Shown here: positions 26,744-35,949 of the stretch, in pieces
Numbering within the stretch: the first letter of the stretch is position 1
Layout: the number at the start of each line of letters is the position of its first letter
From: Thalassospira mesophila
GTDB taxonomy: Bacteria; Pseudomonadota; Alphaproteobacteria; Rhodospirillales; Thalassospiraceae
Direction: 5' to 3'
Assembly (NCBI RefSeq): GCF_002115755.1
Contig: NZ_JFKA01000007.1
Span: 124,001-188,000, forward strand
Length of the DNA: 64,000 bases
The notes under the pieces: generated by a model
What the model was told of the DNA's origin: nothing
The model's input: only the letters and a program-made list of their open reading frames with translations
Databases searched by the model: none
Program-made: the position numbers and the translations under genes

Positions 26744-28303
26744 CTATGCCGGGTCGGCGGCATCCCCCAGTGTGAACAGATCAATTTCCGACTTTCGCCC
26801 GCGAATGGCATGGGTGCCCAGATCAATGAACGATATGGTGTGGGATTGGCTATCTGCGCTTGTAATTAAATCGCGGGTGGTTTTGCTGATCAGGATTTCG
26901 GTATTGGTTTCCTTGTTCAGGTTTTCCAGCCTTGATGCCAGATTGGCGGTATCGCCCTGAATGGTGAAATCAATACGATCCCCTGACCCGACCGGCCCCG
27001 CCACCACCGGCCCGGAATGAATGCCGATCCGGGTTTTCATAAGGTGGCTGCCGCCAAACCGGGTGTGGCGGGTAACATGGCGAATGGCAAGGGCGGCGCG
27101 CACGGCATGCAGGGCATGGTTTGGGTCATCATGCAGAATGTTAAACGCCGCGTGTAAGGCATCACCAACATAATTTAAAACAATGCCACCCTGATCGCGG
27201 ATCGGGGCATTTACCTTGTCAAAATAATCATTAAGCAGGCTGATGACCTGTTGCGGGGCCAGATTTTCCGACAGCGAGGTAAAATCGCTGATGTCGCAAA
27301 ACATCACGGTGGCAAAACGCAATTCGCCAGCGGCACGCGGGTCGCCCCTGTTTTCGCGGTCCATTGCCAGTTCAACCACATCGCGGCTGACATAACGCTC
27401 AAATGCGCGGCGCATTTGTTCGCGTTCGGCAAGGCCTGCGGCCATATGGTTAAATTCATAAGCCAGCTGGCCGATTTCATCGTCGCTGGCAATCGGGCTG
27501 CGCGCCGTAAAATCGCCTTGGCTGATTTTGCGCATGGCGTCGCGCAAAAACCGTATCGGGCGCGTCAGCGTGCGGCTGATGAAAAACAGGCACAGGATGG
27601 CGGCGGTTTCGGTTGCTATCACATCAAGCATGACGGCTTGCTGGGTTGAAAGGCCCTGCGATGCCCGGATATCGACAAACAACGTTAAATCAAACAAAAT
27701 CGCGACTGATGATACCAGGGTTAGCACCAGAAATACGATTGCCAGACGCGGGCCAATGGTGGCCCGGCCGGGGTAAAACCGCACCTGCCAGTTTTCAAAC
27801 ATATGCCGTTTAACGGTTTCGCTGCGGTCCAGTGCCGCGAAATAGGCATAAACCGCAAAATGGGTGGCATAGGCAAAACTGAACCAGAAACCGGCGAACA
27901 GGCGTATTTCCAATGGCGCACCGGGAATTTCCGGCTGTGGTGTAATTAGAAAAACGCCACTGCCAAAGGCCGCGGCACAATAAATCAGCCCGACACAAAA
28001 GGCCCAGATCGCTGAATATAAATGCAGGCGACGCAGCCTTCGGGTGGCAATGGCAAGGCGTGCCGGGGTGCCGGCGGCAAGGCACGTAATGGCGCCCGCA
28101 ATGGGACGAAACAGGCAGGCCGCCCCCACGCCGTTTAAAATAATCAGGATCGCGATATTAAGGCCAATCGCGCGTCCCAGCACATCGGCATTGCCCGAAA
28201 TTGCGACATAGGCGCCGGTAAAGCAAAAATCGATGGTCGCCATGCCCGCCATGGCAATGACATAGCGTTGCCAATGGTTTTGATTCCGTGATGTTGCCTG
28301 CAT
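26744..28303 (-). CDS. Membrane-bound class III adenylate/guanylate cyclase with HAMP domain
   Basis: A 519-residue inner-membrane cyclase. About six hydrophobic helices fill the first 220 residues; a HAMP linker follows (TRPIRFLRDAMRKISQGDF with DDEIGQLAYEFN), then a class III catalytic domain. Metal-binding aspartates are visible in VMFCDISDFTSLSE and NYVGDALHAAFN, and the DFTIQGDTANLASRLE segment carries the base- and transition-state region. The presence of both aspartates suggests an active enzyme making cAMP or cGMP. The ATG at 28303 begins a cytoplasmic tail; a GTG-initiated start at 28369 is possible, and neither has a good ribosome-binding site. Confidence 0.87.
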   Translation of the reverse strand: MQATSRNQNHWQRYVIAMAGMATIDFCFTGAYVAISGNADVLGRAIGLNIAILIILNGVGAACLFRPIAGAITCLAAGTPARLAIATRRLRRLHLYSAIWAFCVGLIYCAAAFGSGVFLITPQPEIPGAPLEIRLFAGFWFSFAYATHFAVYAYFAALDRSETVKRHMFENWQVRFYPGRATIGPRLAIVFLVLTLVSSVAILFDLTLFVDIRASQGLSTQQAVMLDVIATETAAILCLFFISRTLTRPIRFLRDAMRKISQGDFTARSPIASDDEIGQLAYEFNHMAAGLAEREQMRRAFERYVSRDVVELAMDRENRGDPRAAGELRFATVMFCDISDFTSLSENLAPQQVISLLNDYFDKVNAPIRDQGGIVLNYVGDALHAAFNILHDDPNHALHAVRAALAIRHVTRHTRFGGSHLMKTRIGIHSGPVVAGPVGSGDRIDFTIQGDTANLASRLENLNKETNTEILISKTTRDLITSADSQSHTISFIDLGTHAIRGRKSEIDLFTLGDAADPA

Positions 28304-28547
28304 GACGTACGAATTCTTTTCATTGGAGTTATAAGCCGGGCAGGGTAAGGGCCCCAACCGGTTTTGCACCTGTTTGTATATGTTCCTGTTTCAGATACGT
28401 TTCAAACAGGCGGGTTGATTAATCACAAAATAGTGTGTGGGGGCATGGGGGCGCAGATTATCGGTTTTATGGGGGAATGGCTGTTGCCAGCGCCATTTGG
28501 TGCGCCATAATAAGCTGTCATACACCCTGCCTGCAAACAGGACATAA

Positions 28548-29435
28548 ATGTCGCTCAGTTTTCGCAATTATCGCTCTGAAACCCTGTCACACAGCCACGA
28601 TGATTTTCACCAGATCATTGTTTCGCATCATGGCGTGCTTGATCTCGATGTTGAGGGGGCCGGGGGCGAAGTGCGCGGACGGCAGATTGCCTTTGTGCCC
28701 GCCGGGGCGCGCCATGCTTATCGTGCGCAGGGGATGAACCGGTTTTTGGTAATTGATCTGGATGCCAATCTGGCAGCACAGGCCGGGATCGAGCAACTAT
28801 GGCAGCGCGCGGGGGGCGGGGCCTATTTATCCATTACCCATGATGTGCGCCTTGGCGAACTTGAAACCCTGTTGGGGGCAAGACCACGATCAAGGCCAGT
28901 GTTGCCGCCGGATCGGGACGTGCCAACAACGCCGACATTGCCCTTGTTCTTGTCGCCGGGACCGTCGCCATCAAAGTCATATAATGCTGTTTCATTGAAC
29001 CATCGCCCGCCCCATCCGCCGGTTCTGGCCTTTCTGGCCGATTTATTGCGCCATGCCGGGCGTGATGGGGGAAGGCGATATGGTGCAAATGCTGTTGGGG
29101 CGATCCCTCCCCGGTTGCTGCGCGTGATGGAGTGGGCGGCGGCCCGTTTGAATGAACCTGTCAGCGTGGCGCAAATGGCGCAAATTGCCGCCTTGTCGGA
29201 AAGTGCGTTATTTGCGGCGTTTGAGCGCTATGTCGGGTGTGCGCCGATGCGGTGGCTGGGATTAACACGGCTGGATTGCGGGCGGGATTTATTAGCGACT
29301 GCAAACAACAGCGAAAGCATTGCCGATATTGCCCGCCAGGTCGGGTTTCAAGACCAGGCCGCCTTTTCCCGGGCGTTTTCGCGGCGTTTTGCCTGTGCCC
29401 CCGGTCAGTTTCGTAAACAATGTCGCCAGCACTGA
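28548..29435 (+). CDS. AraC-family regulator with proline-rich linker
   Basis: A 295-residue AraC protein. The N-terminal cupin (HSHDDFHQIIVSHHGVLDLD; QIAFVPAGARHAY) and C-terminal double HTH (SVAQMAQIAALSESALFAAF; SIADIARQVGFQDQAAFSRA) are normal. Between them, about residues 112-155, lies a Pro/Ser-rich stretch (PTTPTLPLFLSPGPSPSKS) with no family counterpart I know, encoded by sequence of different character. An AGGA lies 5 bases from the ATG. The EamA/YddG-like gene at 29600 follows on the same strand and is the likely target. Confidence 0.85.
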   Translation: MSLSFRNYRSETLSHSHDDFHQIIVSHHGVLDLDVEGAGGEVRGRQIAFVPAGARHAYRAQGMNRFLVIDLDANLAAQAGIEQLWQRAGGGAYLSITHDVRLGELETLLGARPRSRPVLPPDRDVPTTPTLPLFLSPGPSPSKSYNAVSLNHRPPHPPVLAFLADLLRHAGRDGGRRYGANAVGAIPPRLLRVMEWAAARLNEPVSVAQMAQIAALSESALFAAFERYVGCAPMRWLGLTRLDCGRDLLATANNSESIADIARQVGFQDQAAFSRAFSRRFACAPGQFRKQCRQH

Positions 29436-29599
29436 GCGATATGTGATTGTCCTTCGTGATCTGCCCGGTTTTTCGTCGGTTTTCCCCGCGACGATGTGCC
29501 GTTACGTTCTTGATGGTTCCAGAACAGGAGTTTGGGCAAAGACGGCGTTTTGATTGCGGGTTAATGTTGCGCAACATATGGCGATATTGGAATCTCATA

Positions 29600-30505
29600 A
29601 TGACTGCGCAAGACTCTAAAACCAAAGCAACCCTGATTGGCACCATCGCCGTTTTACTGTGGGCATTGCTGGCATTGTTCACCACATTGGTAAAATCGAT
29701 CCCGCCCTTTGAGCTGGTCAGTCTGTGTTTTGGCGTGGCGACGGTTTTTAGTGCGATGTGGATTGCTCGCAAAGGTCCCAGTGCCTTTGGGGCGTTGCGC
29801 CAACCGGTCGGGGCGTGGGTTTTGTCTGTCGGCGGGTTATTTGGCTATCATTTTTTCTATTTTGTGGCCCTTGCCAATGCGCCTGCTGTCGATGCCAGCC
29901 TGATCGCGTATTTATGGCCGTTATTCATTGTGCTTTTTTCGGCATTTTTGCCCGGTGAAAAACTGCGCTGGTACCATGTTGGCGGGGCGCTGTGTGGCTT
30001 AGGCGGCGCTGCCCTGCTGGTTAGCAAAGGGCAGGGCTTTACGTTTAATCCCGCCTATGGCGCAGGATATGCTGCGGCATTGGCCTGTTCAATTTTGTGG
30101 TCTGGCTATTCAGTTTTAAACCGCCGGTATCGGGCCGTGCCGGTTGAAGCTGTGTGCGGGTTTTGCGGTGGGGCTGCAATTTTGGGGGGTATAACCCATT
30201 TGTTGCTTGAAAGCTGGGTCATGCCCGATGCAGTGCAATGGCTGGCGATTGCCGGTTTGGGTTTGGGGCCGGTCGGGGCGGCGTTTTTTGTGTGGGATTA
30301 CGGTACCAAGCATGGCGATATTCAGGTATTGGGGGTGTCGGCCTATGCGGCACCCTTGCTTTCAACCGTAATTTTGATCCTGTTTGGGCGTGCACCTGCC
30401 AGCCCGGTTGTAATATGGGGATGTCTGTTAATTGTTGGCGGGGCGCTTTTGGCATCAAAAAATATCATGTCGCGTAAACGGGCCCGTTTTCAGACGCCTT
30501 TGTAA
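29600..30505 (+). CDS. EamA/YddG-like aromatic amino-acid-type exporter
   Basis: A 301-residue DMT transporter with ten hydrophobic helices. Its N-terminus KATLIGTIAVLLWALLALF and the YLWPLFIVLFSAFLPGEKL segment resemble YddG, which exports aromatic amino acids, more than the other EamA proteins of the window. The ATG at 29600 gives a normal N-terminus; a longer in-frame start at 29447 adds an unconserved leader. It follows an AraC gene by 164 bases on the same strand and has a strong terminator after it. The substrate call is weak. Confidence 0.8.
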   Translation: MTAQDSKTKATLIGTIAVLLWALLALFTTLVKSIPPFELVSLCFGVATVFSAMWIARKGPSAFGALRQPVGAWVLSVGGLFGYHFFYFVALANAPAVDASLIAYLWPLFIVLFSAFLPGEKLRWYHVGGALCGLGGAALLVSKGQGFTFNPAYGAGYAAALACSILWSGYSVLNRRYRAVPVEAVCGFCGGAAILGGITHLLLESWVMPDAVQWLAIAGLGLGPVGAAFFVWDYGTKHGDIQVLGVSAYAAPLLSTVILILFGRAPASPVVIWGCLLIVGGALLASKNIMSRKRARFQTPL

Positions 30506-30534
30506 ATAAACCTGAAATAGCAAGTCTTTTTTAT

Positions 30535-30574
30535 GACATGCTCGGCTGATTTGCAGCCGGGCGTGTCTTTTTTA
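30535..30574 (+). terminator. Strong terminator after the YddG-like gene
   Basis: GACATGCTCGGCTG pairs with CAGCCGGGCGTGTC (two G-T pairs) around ATTTG, followed by TTTTTTATAG. Confidence 0.85.
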
Positions 30575-30702
30575 TAGGCTTTATGAGCGACCTGACTGCT
30601 TTTTGGGCTGTGCATTGCAATATAAATGACTTATGGTCATGATTGTACCGGGGAATTCTGGGGGGAATGTCACCACGGTCCGAAATGCTTCGGGATATTG
30701 AT

Positions 30703-32484
30703 ATGAAGCAAATGCAAAAAGATCCGCTGTCGCCAATGAAGCAGGCGATGGCAGCAAGGGAATTTGACAAGGCAGCGGCCATTGGTGCCAAACTTGTCCG
30801 AACCCACCCAAAGAACGTTGAATTGCAATTAATGACAAGCGTTGCCGAACTTCGTGGCACGCATCCGCGCCGGGCCTTTCCCCGGTTGTCAAAGCTGGTG
30901 CAAAGCGTGCCGGCAAGTGATCATCATATCGGTATGGTTCTGCAAAATCTTATCGCTTTTGCACGTGCAACAGGTGACTACCATTCATTAACGACGCTGG
31001 CTGAAAAACTGCATCGTCAAAATCGTAATCAGCCGTTGTTTGCCGAATATCTGGCCAACGTGATGATCGAGCATGACAAGTGGATGTCGATAGCACCGAC
31101 CTATTCGCCAGATTTGTTGCGGGCGGTTGATTTGCTGGAATCCATTCCGCCAAATTTTGGCCGCTATGCCCAAAGCCAGCACGTCTTGGCGCAGCTTTAT
31201 GTGCGCGTCGAAATGGTCGACAAGGCCCTTGCCCTGTATGAAAAGATGGTGGCAAAGACACCTGACGATATGACGCTGCGCCATAATCAAATTGCGGCCC
31301 AGGCCCTGACCGGCAAAGTTGACCCGGCTGTTTGCAACAGCCTTGACCTGATCGAAAATCATAACGAAACCAACACCCAGCCTTATCTGGTGGTGGCCTT
31401 TTTGCGCCCGCAAGCGATGCCGGAAACGGCCTTGCCGTTTTTGGAAAAAATCCATGACGACACGGCGCAACATGGCCTGCATCGCTATAATGCCGCCTTT
31501 GCACTGGCCCGGACTGCGGAAGTCCAACAGGATTTTCAAACGGCATTTGGCTGGTATCAAAAAGGCCACGCTGCCCATCGGGCAATGCAGGCCTATGACG
31601 GCATACAGGAAGCATCTGAAATTGACCATATCATCGCGCTAAGCGAAGCCGATTTTGCCAGCCGCCAGGCCGGATCGCCCGAAGAGATCCTGGCCGACCT
31701 TGCCGGTGCAGATGATCCATTATCGCCAAAGCCGGTGTTTATTGTCGGTTTGCCGCGATCAGGCACGACCTTGACCGAGCGTATTGTTGGTGCGCATAGC
31801 GACGTTTATCCGGCTGGTGAAGTCGGCGATTTTGCCCGTGCGGTGGCCGAAGTGGTTGGCGTTGGCACAATTGCGGAGCAAATGGAACGCATTACCCCAA
31901 AAGCCGCCCGTGCTATTCGCCAGAAATATCTGGCAGCGATGGCTGGTTATGCGCCAGCAGCCCGGATGGTGGCCAATAAAACTCCGGCGAATTTCCTGCG
32001 GATCGGTCAGCTTCGCAAGGTCTTCCCCGATGTGCCGATCATTCATTGCATGCGCCATCCGCTGGCAACCTGCCTGTCGATTTATACCACGCCGTTTGCC
32101 AATCCGATCCGTTTTGCCGACGATTTGCAGGATCTGGCGGATTATTATCAGCGCTATGAAAAAATCATGGCAGCTTTCGCCCGGACCGATGACACCGGCC
32201 AGATTTTTCATTTATCCTATGAAGAACTGGTGGCCGACCCCGACACGATTGCGCCGCGTTTGTTGGCCCATTGCGGGCTGGACTGGCAGGCGGAATGTCT
32301 TGAGTTTTATCGCAGCCGTCAGGCTGCAAAAACCGCCAGCTTGATGCAGGTGCGTCGACCGATCAATGCTGAATCGATAGATAAATGGCAACGGTTTGAG
32401 CCCTTTATTGGCCCGCTAGCCGCCCTTGCCGGTGGTGATGATGATGGTGGAAAATCGTCAAAACGTCGCATTCAGGCAGCCTGA
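30703..32484 (+). CDS. TPR-containing sulfotransferase
   Basis: A 593-residue protein with TPR-like helical repeats in the first 330 residues (for example QHVLAQLYVRVEMVDKALAL) and a PAPS-dependent sulfotransferase domain after about residue 340. The 5'-phosphosulfate loop PVFIVGLPRSGTTLTERIV and the 3'-phosphate motif IIHCMRHPLATCLSIYTTPF are clear. Proteins of this architecture are common in marine alphaproteobacteria, where the acceptor is usually unknown. Start choice is uncertain: the ATG at 30703 follows a weak GGGA; an in-frame ATG at 30667 is too close to its G-run, and 30643 is a TTG. It has its own terminator. Confidence 0.87.
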   Translation: MKQMQKDPLSPMKQAMAAREFDKAAAIGAKLVRTHPKNVELQLMTSVAELRGTHPRRAFPRLSKLVQSVPASDHHIGMVLQNLIAFARATGDYHSLTTLAEKLHRQNRNQPLFAEYLANVMIEHDKWMSIAPTYSPDLLRAVDLLESIPPNFGRYAQSQHVLAQLYVRVEMVDKALALYEKMVAKTPDDMTLRHNQIAAQALTGKVDPAVCNSLDLIENHNETNTQPYLVVAFLRPQAMPETALPFLEKIHDDTAQHGLHRYNAAFALARTAEVQQDFQTAFGWYQKGHAAHRAMQAYDGIQEASEIDHIIALSEADFASRQAGSPEEILADLAGADDPLSPKPVFIVGLPRSGTTLTERIVGAHSDVYPAGEVGDFARAVAEVVGVGTIAEQMERITPKAARAIRQKYLAAMAGYAPAARMVANKTPANFLRIGQLRKVFPDVPIIHCMRHPLATCLSIYTTPFANPIRFADDLQDLADYYQRYEKIMAAFARTDDTGQIFHLSYEELVADPDTIAPRLLAHCGLDWQAECLEFYRSRQAAKTASLMQVRRPINAESIDKWQRFEPFIGPLAALAGGDDDGGKSSKRRIQAA

Positions 32485-32513
32485 TCTTACATAACGCAAA
32501 TCCAGACATCTTT

Positions 32514-32546
32514 ACAACCGGTTCGAGACATCGAACCGGTTGTTTT
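32514..32546 (+). terminator. Terminator after the sulfotransferase gene
   Basis: ACAACCGGTTCGA and TCGAACCGGTTGT form a perfect 13-bp stem with a GACA loop, followed by TTTTG. Confidence 0.85.
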
Positions 32547-32641
32547 GCATGCCTTTGCGAATTTGCTTCAAATTACGGGCGCAAATGATTACCTGTTATG
32601 CAACATATATTGCCATTCACAGCGTGATAACGGGAGCCTTT

Positions 32642-33616
32642 ATGACATTGACCCTGCCCAAGGCCGAACTGCATTTGCATCTGGAAGGGGCGTTAACCCC
32701 GGAACTGGTGCGGCGGTTTGCCACGCGGAACCAGATTGCGCTGCCCGATGGGCTTTTTGATGCCGATGACGGCTATATCTGGGCTGATTTTCCGCAATTT
32801 CTGGCCAGTTTTGATGCCGCAAGCAATGTTTTGCGAACCCGGCAGGACTATACCGATCTGACCTGCCACTATCTGGTGGAACAAGCCAAAATTGGTGCTT
32901 TATATGTCGAGCTGTTTTGTTCGCCATCTCACGCAGCCTTGCAGGGTTTATCGTTTGATGACCATTTGCTGTCCGTGGCCGAGGGTATCGACCAAGCCTA
33001 TACCCAAACCGGGATTATTGGCCGGATTGTCATGACCTGTGTGCGTCATCTCGGCCCGGAAATGGCCGTTGATGTTGCGCGCGAAACGGTGGCATGCCGA
33101 CACCCCCATGTGGTCGGATTTGGCATGGGCGGCAATGAAAGCATGTTTCACCAAAAGGATTTTTACCCTGCCTTTAAAATTGCGGCCGATGCCGGGCTGG
33201 GCTGCACCACCCATGCTGGTGAAGTACAGGGCCCGCAAAGCGTTTGGGATGCGATTGATCATTTGCCGGTGGACCGTATCGGCCATGGGGTGCGCTCGAT
33301 CGAAGACAGTAAACTGGTGGATGAACTGGCCAAACGTGGCATCGTTCTTGAAGTCTGCCCGGGGTCAAATATTGCCCTGTCGGTTTACCCCGATTACGCC
33401 AGCCATCCGTTGCGCAAGCTTTATGATGCCGGTGTCAAGCTAACCCTGGGGTCAGATGACCCGCCCTTTTTCCATACCACACTGGCCGAGGAATATCAGC
33501 GCGCGCAGGACGTGTTTGGCTTTAGTGCCGAAGAATTGCGCGGCATCACCAAAACCGCTATCGAGGCCGCCTATGTTGATGGCGAAACCAAAGCTGCCCT
33601 TTGGTGCGCGGTATAA
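32642..33616 (+). CDS. Adenosine/adenine deaminase
   Basis: A 324-residue zinc amidohydrolase that deaminates adenosine or adenine in purine salvage. Metal- and substrate-binding motifs are in order: HLHLEG (His11, His13), GMGGNE, THAGE, RIGHG, EVCPGSN and LGSDDPPFF. HLHLEG and SDDP are seen in both adenosine deaminases and bacterial adenine deaminases of the same family, so the base specificity is open. A GGGAG site lies just before the ATG at 32642; an in-frame extension to 32540 runs through the upstream terminator and is rejected. Confidence 0.9.
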   Translation: MTLTLPKAELHLHLEGALTPELVRRFATRNQIALPDGLFDADDGYIWADFPQFLASFDAASNVLRTRQDYTDLTCHYLVEQAKIGALYVELFCSPSHAALQGLSFDDHLLSVAEGIDQAYTQTGIIGRIVMTCVRHLGPEMAVDVARETVACRHPHVVGFGMGGNESMFHQKDFYPAFKIAADAGLGCTTHAGEVQGPQSVWDAIDHLPVDRIGHGVRSIEDSKLVDELAKRGIVLEVCPGSNIALSVYPDYASHPLRKLYDAGVKLTLGSDDPPFFHTTLAEEYQRAQDVFGFSAEELRGITKTAIEAAYVDGETKAALWCAV

Positions 33617-33635
33617 GCTGTTAAACCGGATGTAA

Positions 33636-33672
33636 GAAAAAACGAGGTCGCCAGATTGTTGCTGGCGACCTC
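33636..33672 (-). terminator. Terminator of the PhyH dioxygenase gene
   Basis: GAGGTCGCCAG and CTGGCGACCTC form a perfect 11-bp stem. The minus-strand flank is TTTTTTCTTAC; the plus-strand flank (ATCTTTATTG) is weaker, so it mainly serves the leftward gene and may also help end the deaminase transcript. Confidence 0.8.
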
Positions 33673-33753
33673 ATCTTTATTGTGATAATTCCCGATTTAA
33701 AGAGCTAGAACAAGTTGAATAATAGCGCCATCAGAATATATTTCTGCGCATTG

Positions 33754-34773
33754 TTACCAGCTCGTTTTGCCCAAAATCTTTTCGCCGAGCGGGGTTAGCT
33801 TGGCCCGTTCATAGCGGGTTTGTTCCCAGTTGCGCGGGTCGCCGGGAAATGCGTGGCCCCGGGCGGGCAGGCGCTGGTCCCAGCTTTGAACCCGCCAGTC
33901 TGCCAGTTCGCTATCGGCCGGAGATGCCGGTGCCATTGATATATATTGAGCAATACGCGCCGTTGAGGAACGGTTTGCGCGAATGCCATGGGCCAGCAAG
34001 CTGTTGAAAATTAACAAATCGCCTGCCTGCATCGGGATGCGATGACACGGATAGCGCATGTTATCCATATCCGGGCGAAACGGGTTGCGGTCTGCCGGGG
34101 CGGTTTCAAGCCAGCGTGCAAAATGCTGGAACAGTTCGGGAATGCATTGAAAGCCGCCAGTTTCGTCGGTGGTATCGGCCAGCGACAGCACACCTTGCAC
34201 ATTGATCGGTAATGGCCGGGCACTGGTATCTTCATCCCAGTGAATAAAACCGTCAAAGGACCGACTGCCGATATTGGGGGTGTTAAGGTTGGCGCGGTCA
34301 ATCGATACCCATAAGTCTGTGCGATCCCAGATATCGACAAAGGCATCATAAATACGCGGGGACTGGCGGTTATCCCACATTGTCTGATGATGATAAGCCT
34401 CGACCATGCCGGAATTATTCAATTCCTTCATTGCATGGTCACGCAGCTGCGGCCGCGCCCATGTTTCGCGGTTTTTCGGGTCCATCTCCTGAAATTCCCA
34501 CAGGAAATCGGCCGTTGCGGTCGCTTGGGTGCGCGAAACTGCATTGCGCACCACCACATAGCCAAACCGTTGCCAATGGGCAAAATCACCGGGGGTGAGG
34601 ACCCGCAATGGCAATGATTTTTCCATATCGCGCAATTGCGGCCCGTTAATCGACCCGACAGAGGCATTGCCGGGCCGGTCCGCGTGGGGCGACATGGTAA
34701 CGGCAGGGGCAACGACAGGACGCGATGTTTGGCTAGATATGTCGGGTTGCGCAGGGGGGGCGGTTATGGTCAT
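33754..34773 (-). CDS. Phytanoyl-CoA dioxygenase (PhyH) family protein
   Basis: A 339-residue Fe(II)/2-oxoglutarate oxygenase. The iron triad is visible as HWDED (His, Asp) near residue 178 and a later histidine in SLLAHGIRANRS near residue 265, followed by the arginine that binds 2-oxoglutarate. The N-terminal 45 residues are Pro/Ser/Thr-rich and unstructured. A GGAGGA site precedes the ATG. It is divergent from the AraC gene at 34915, across about 140 bases, which makes that the probable regulator. PhyH members hydroxylate lipids, natural products or phosphonates; the substrate is unknown. Confidence 0.87.
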   Translation of the reverse strand: MTITAPPAQPDISSQTSRPVVAPAVTMSPHADRPGNASVGSINGPQLRDMEKSLPLRVLTPGDFAHWQRFGYVVVRNAVSRTQATATADFLWEFQEMDPKNRETWARPQLRDHAMKELNNSGMVEAYHHQTMWDNRQSPRIYDAFVDIWDRTDLWVSIDRANLNTPNIGSRSFDGFIHWDEDTSARPLPINVQGVLSLADTTDETGGFQCIPELFQHFARWLETAPADRNPFRPDMDNMRYPCHRIPMQAGDLLIFNSLLAHGIRANRSSTARIAQYISMAPASPADSELADWRVQSWDQRLPARGHAFPGDPRNWEQTRYERAKLTPLGEKILGKTSW

Positions 34774-34914
34774 GGGGTCCTCCGGTCTTGGATATGCCAG
34801 TTATGGCTTGTTGTCATAGAGCCATTCTAAAGTGGAGCCGATGCGGCTGCCCACTGACATAGCGGACGATTTCTGATACTATTCGGACAATCGGGGGTTA
34901 AAAGGTGCCGAAAA

Positions 34915-35892
34915 GTGAAATTACTGTTTGAACATGTGCAAATCGCACCGGATCGGTCATGGCGGGGCCTGCACCGGCAACTGCCTGCCATTCCGTTTGA
35001 ATGGCATTATCACCCCGAATATGAACTGACCCTGACAATTAACAGCGCCGGGCGTCGTTATGTCGGGGATCACATTGGCGATTACCGTCATGAGGATCTG
35101 GTTTTGCTGGGGCCAAATTTGCCCCATACCTGGCATTCCGCCAATGCCGATGCACCGGTTCAAATGGCGGTCTTCCCGAACGGCAGTCATCCCGCCAGCG
35201 GCGTTGAGGTCGCACCCCCGGCATTTGATAGTGATAACGAAAGCAACAACGACAACAAAGCCATTGGGACGGTCCCGCATCAGGCTTTTGTGTTCTGGTT
35301 TTCATCGGACTGGATCGACACAATATGCGCAACGATGCCGGAACTGGCGCCCCTGGTGCCGGTTTTGCACATGGCGCGGCGCGGGGCTGTTTTTGATAGC
35401 GAAACAGCGCGTCAGATCGCCACTTTGACGCCCCGGTTTGACAGCGGCCCCCCTACGGGCCAGCTAGTGTTATTGCTCGAAGTTCTGGGGATATTAACGC
35501 GGGCGCAAACCGTGATGCCGCTGGCATCGGCGCGGTTTGATGCCGGGGCACCGCCGCGCAAGGAAGCCACAAGGCTGGGCCGGGTTCTGGATCTTTTGCA
35601 TGCCAGTTACGCCCGCCCGCTGGCCGCAACACAATTGGCCGGGGAAATGGGCATGAGCGAACGCACGTTGCGCCGTTTTTTTAAATCCCACATGGGAAGC
35701 ACCATTCAGGATTATGTTATGGGGCTGCGGCTGGGCCGGGCGGCGGCGTTGTTATTGTCGTCCGATATGCCGGTTTACCGGGTTGCCGAAGAAACAGGCT
35801 TTGAAAACCTGTCGCATTTTAACCGTCAGTTTGTCCGCCATAAATCAATGACGCCAACAGCCTTTCGCAAATCGCGCTTCGCCGGGAAATAA
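34915..35892 (+). CDS. AraC-family regulator divergent from the PhyH gene
   Basis: A 325-residue regulator. The N-terminal cupin shows EWHYHPEYELTLTINSAG and DLVLLGPNLPHTWHS, followed by a C-terminal HTH pair (AATQLAGEMGMSERTLRRFF; PVYRVAEETGFENLSHFNRQ, ending MTPTAFRKSRF). The start is GTG, with AAGGTG about 8 bases upstream and a first strand (LLFEHVQIAPDRSW) that is normal for this subgroup. It likely senses a small molecule and controls the dioxygenase. It converges with the hydrolase at 35950. Confidence 0.87.
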   Translation: MKLLFEHVQIAPDRSWRGLHRQLPAIPFEWHYHPEYELTLTINSAGRRYVGDHIGDYRHEDLVLLGPNLPHTWHSANADAPVQMAVFPNGSHPASGVEVAPPAFDSDNESNNDNKAIGTVPHQAFVFWFSSDWIDTICATMPELAPLVPVLHMARRGAVFDSETARQIATLTPRFDSGPPTGQLVLLLEVLGILTRAQTVMPLASARFDAGAPPRKEATRLGRVLDLLHASYARPLAATQLAGEMGMSERTLRRFFKSHMGSTIQDYVMGLRLGRAAALLLSSDMPVYRVAEETGFENLSHFNRQFVRHKSMTPTAFRKSRFAGK

Positions 35893-35949
35893 AGAGTGCC
35901 TTCCCTCTCTGGCATTTTTCTGGCGTTGCGGTTAAGCCCGGCCTGTTAG

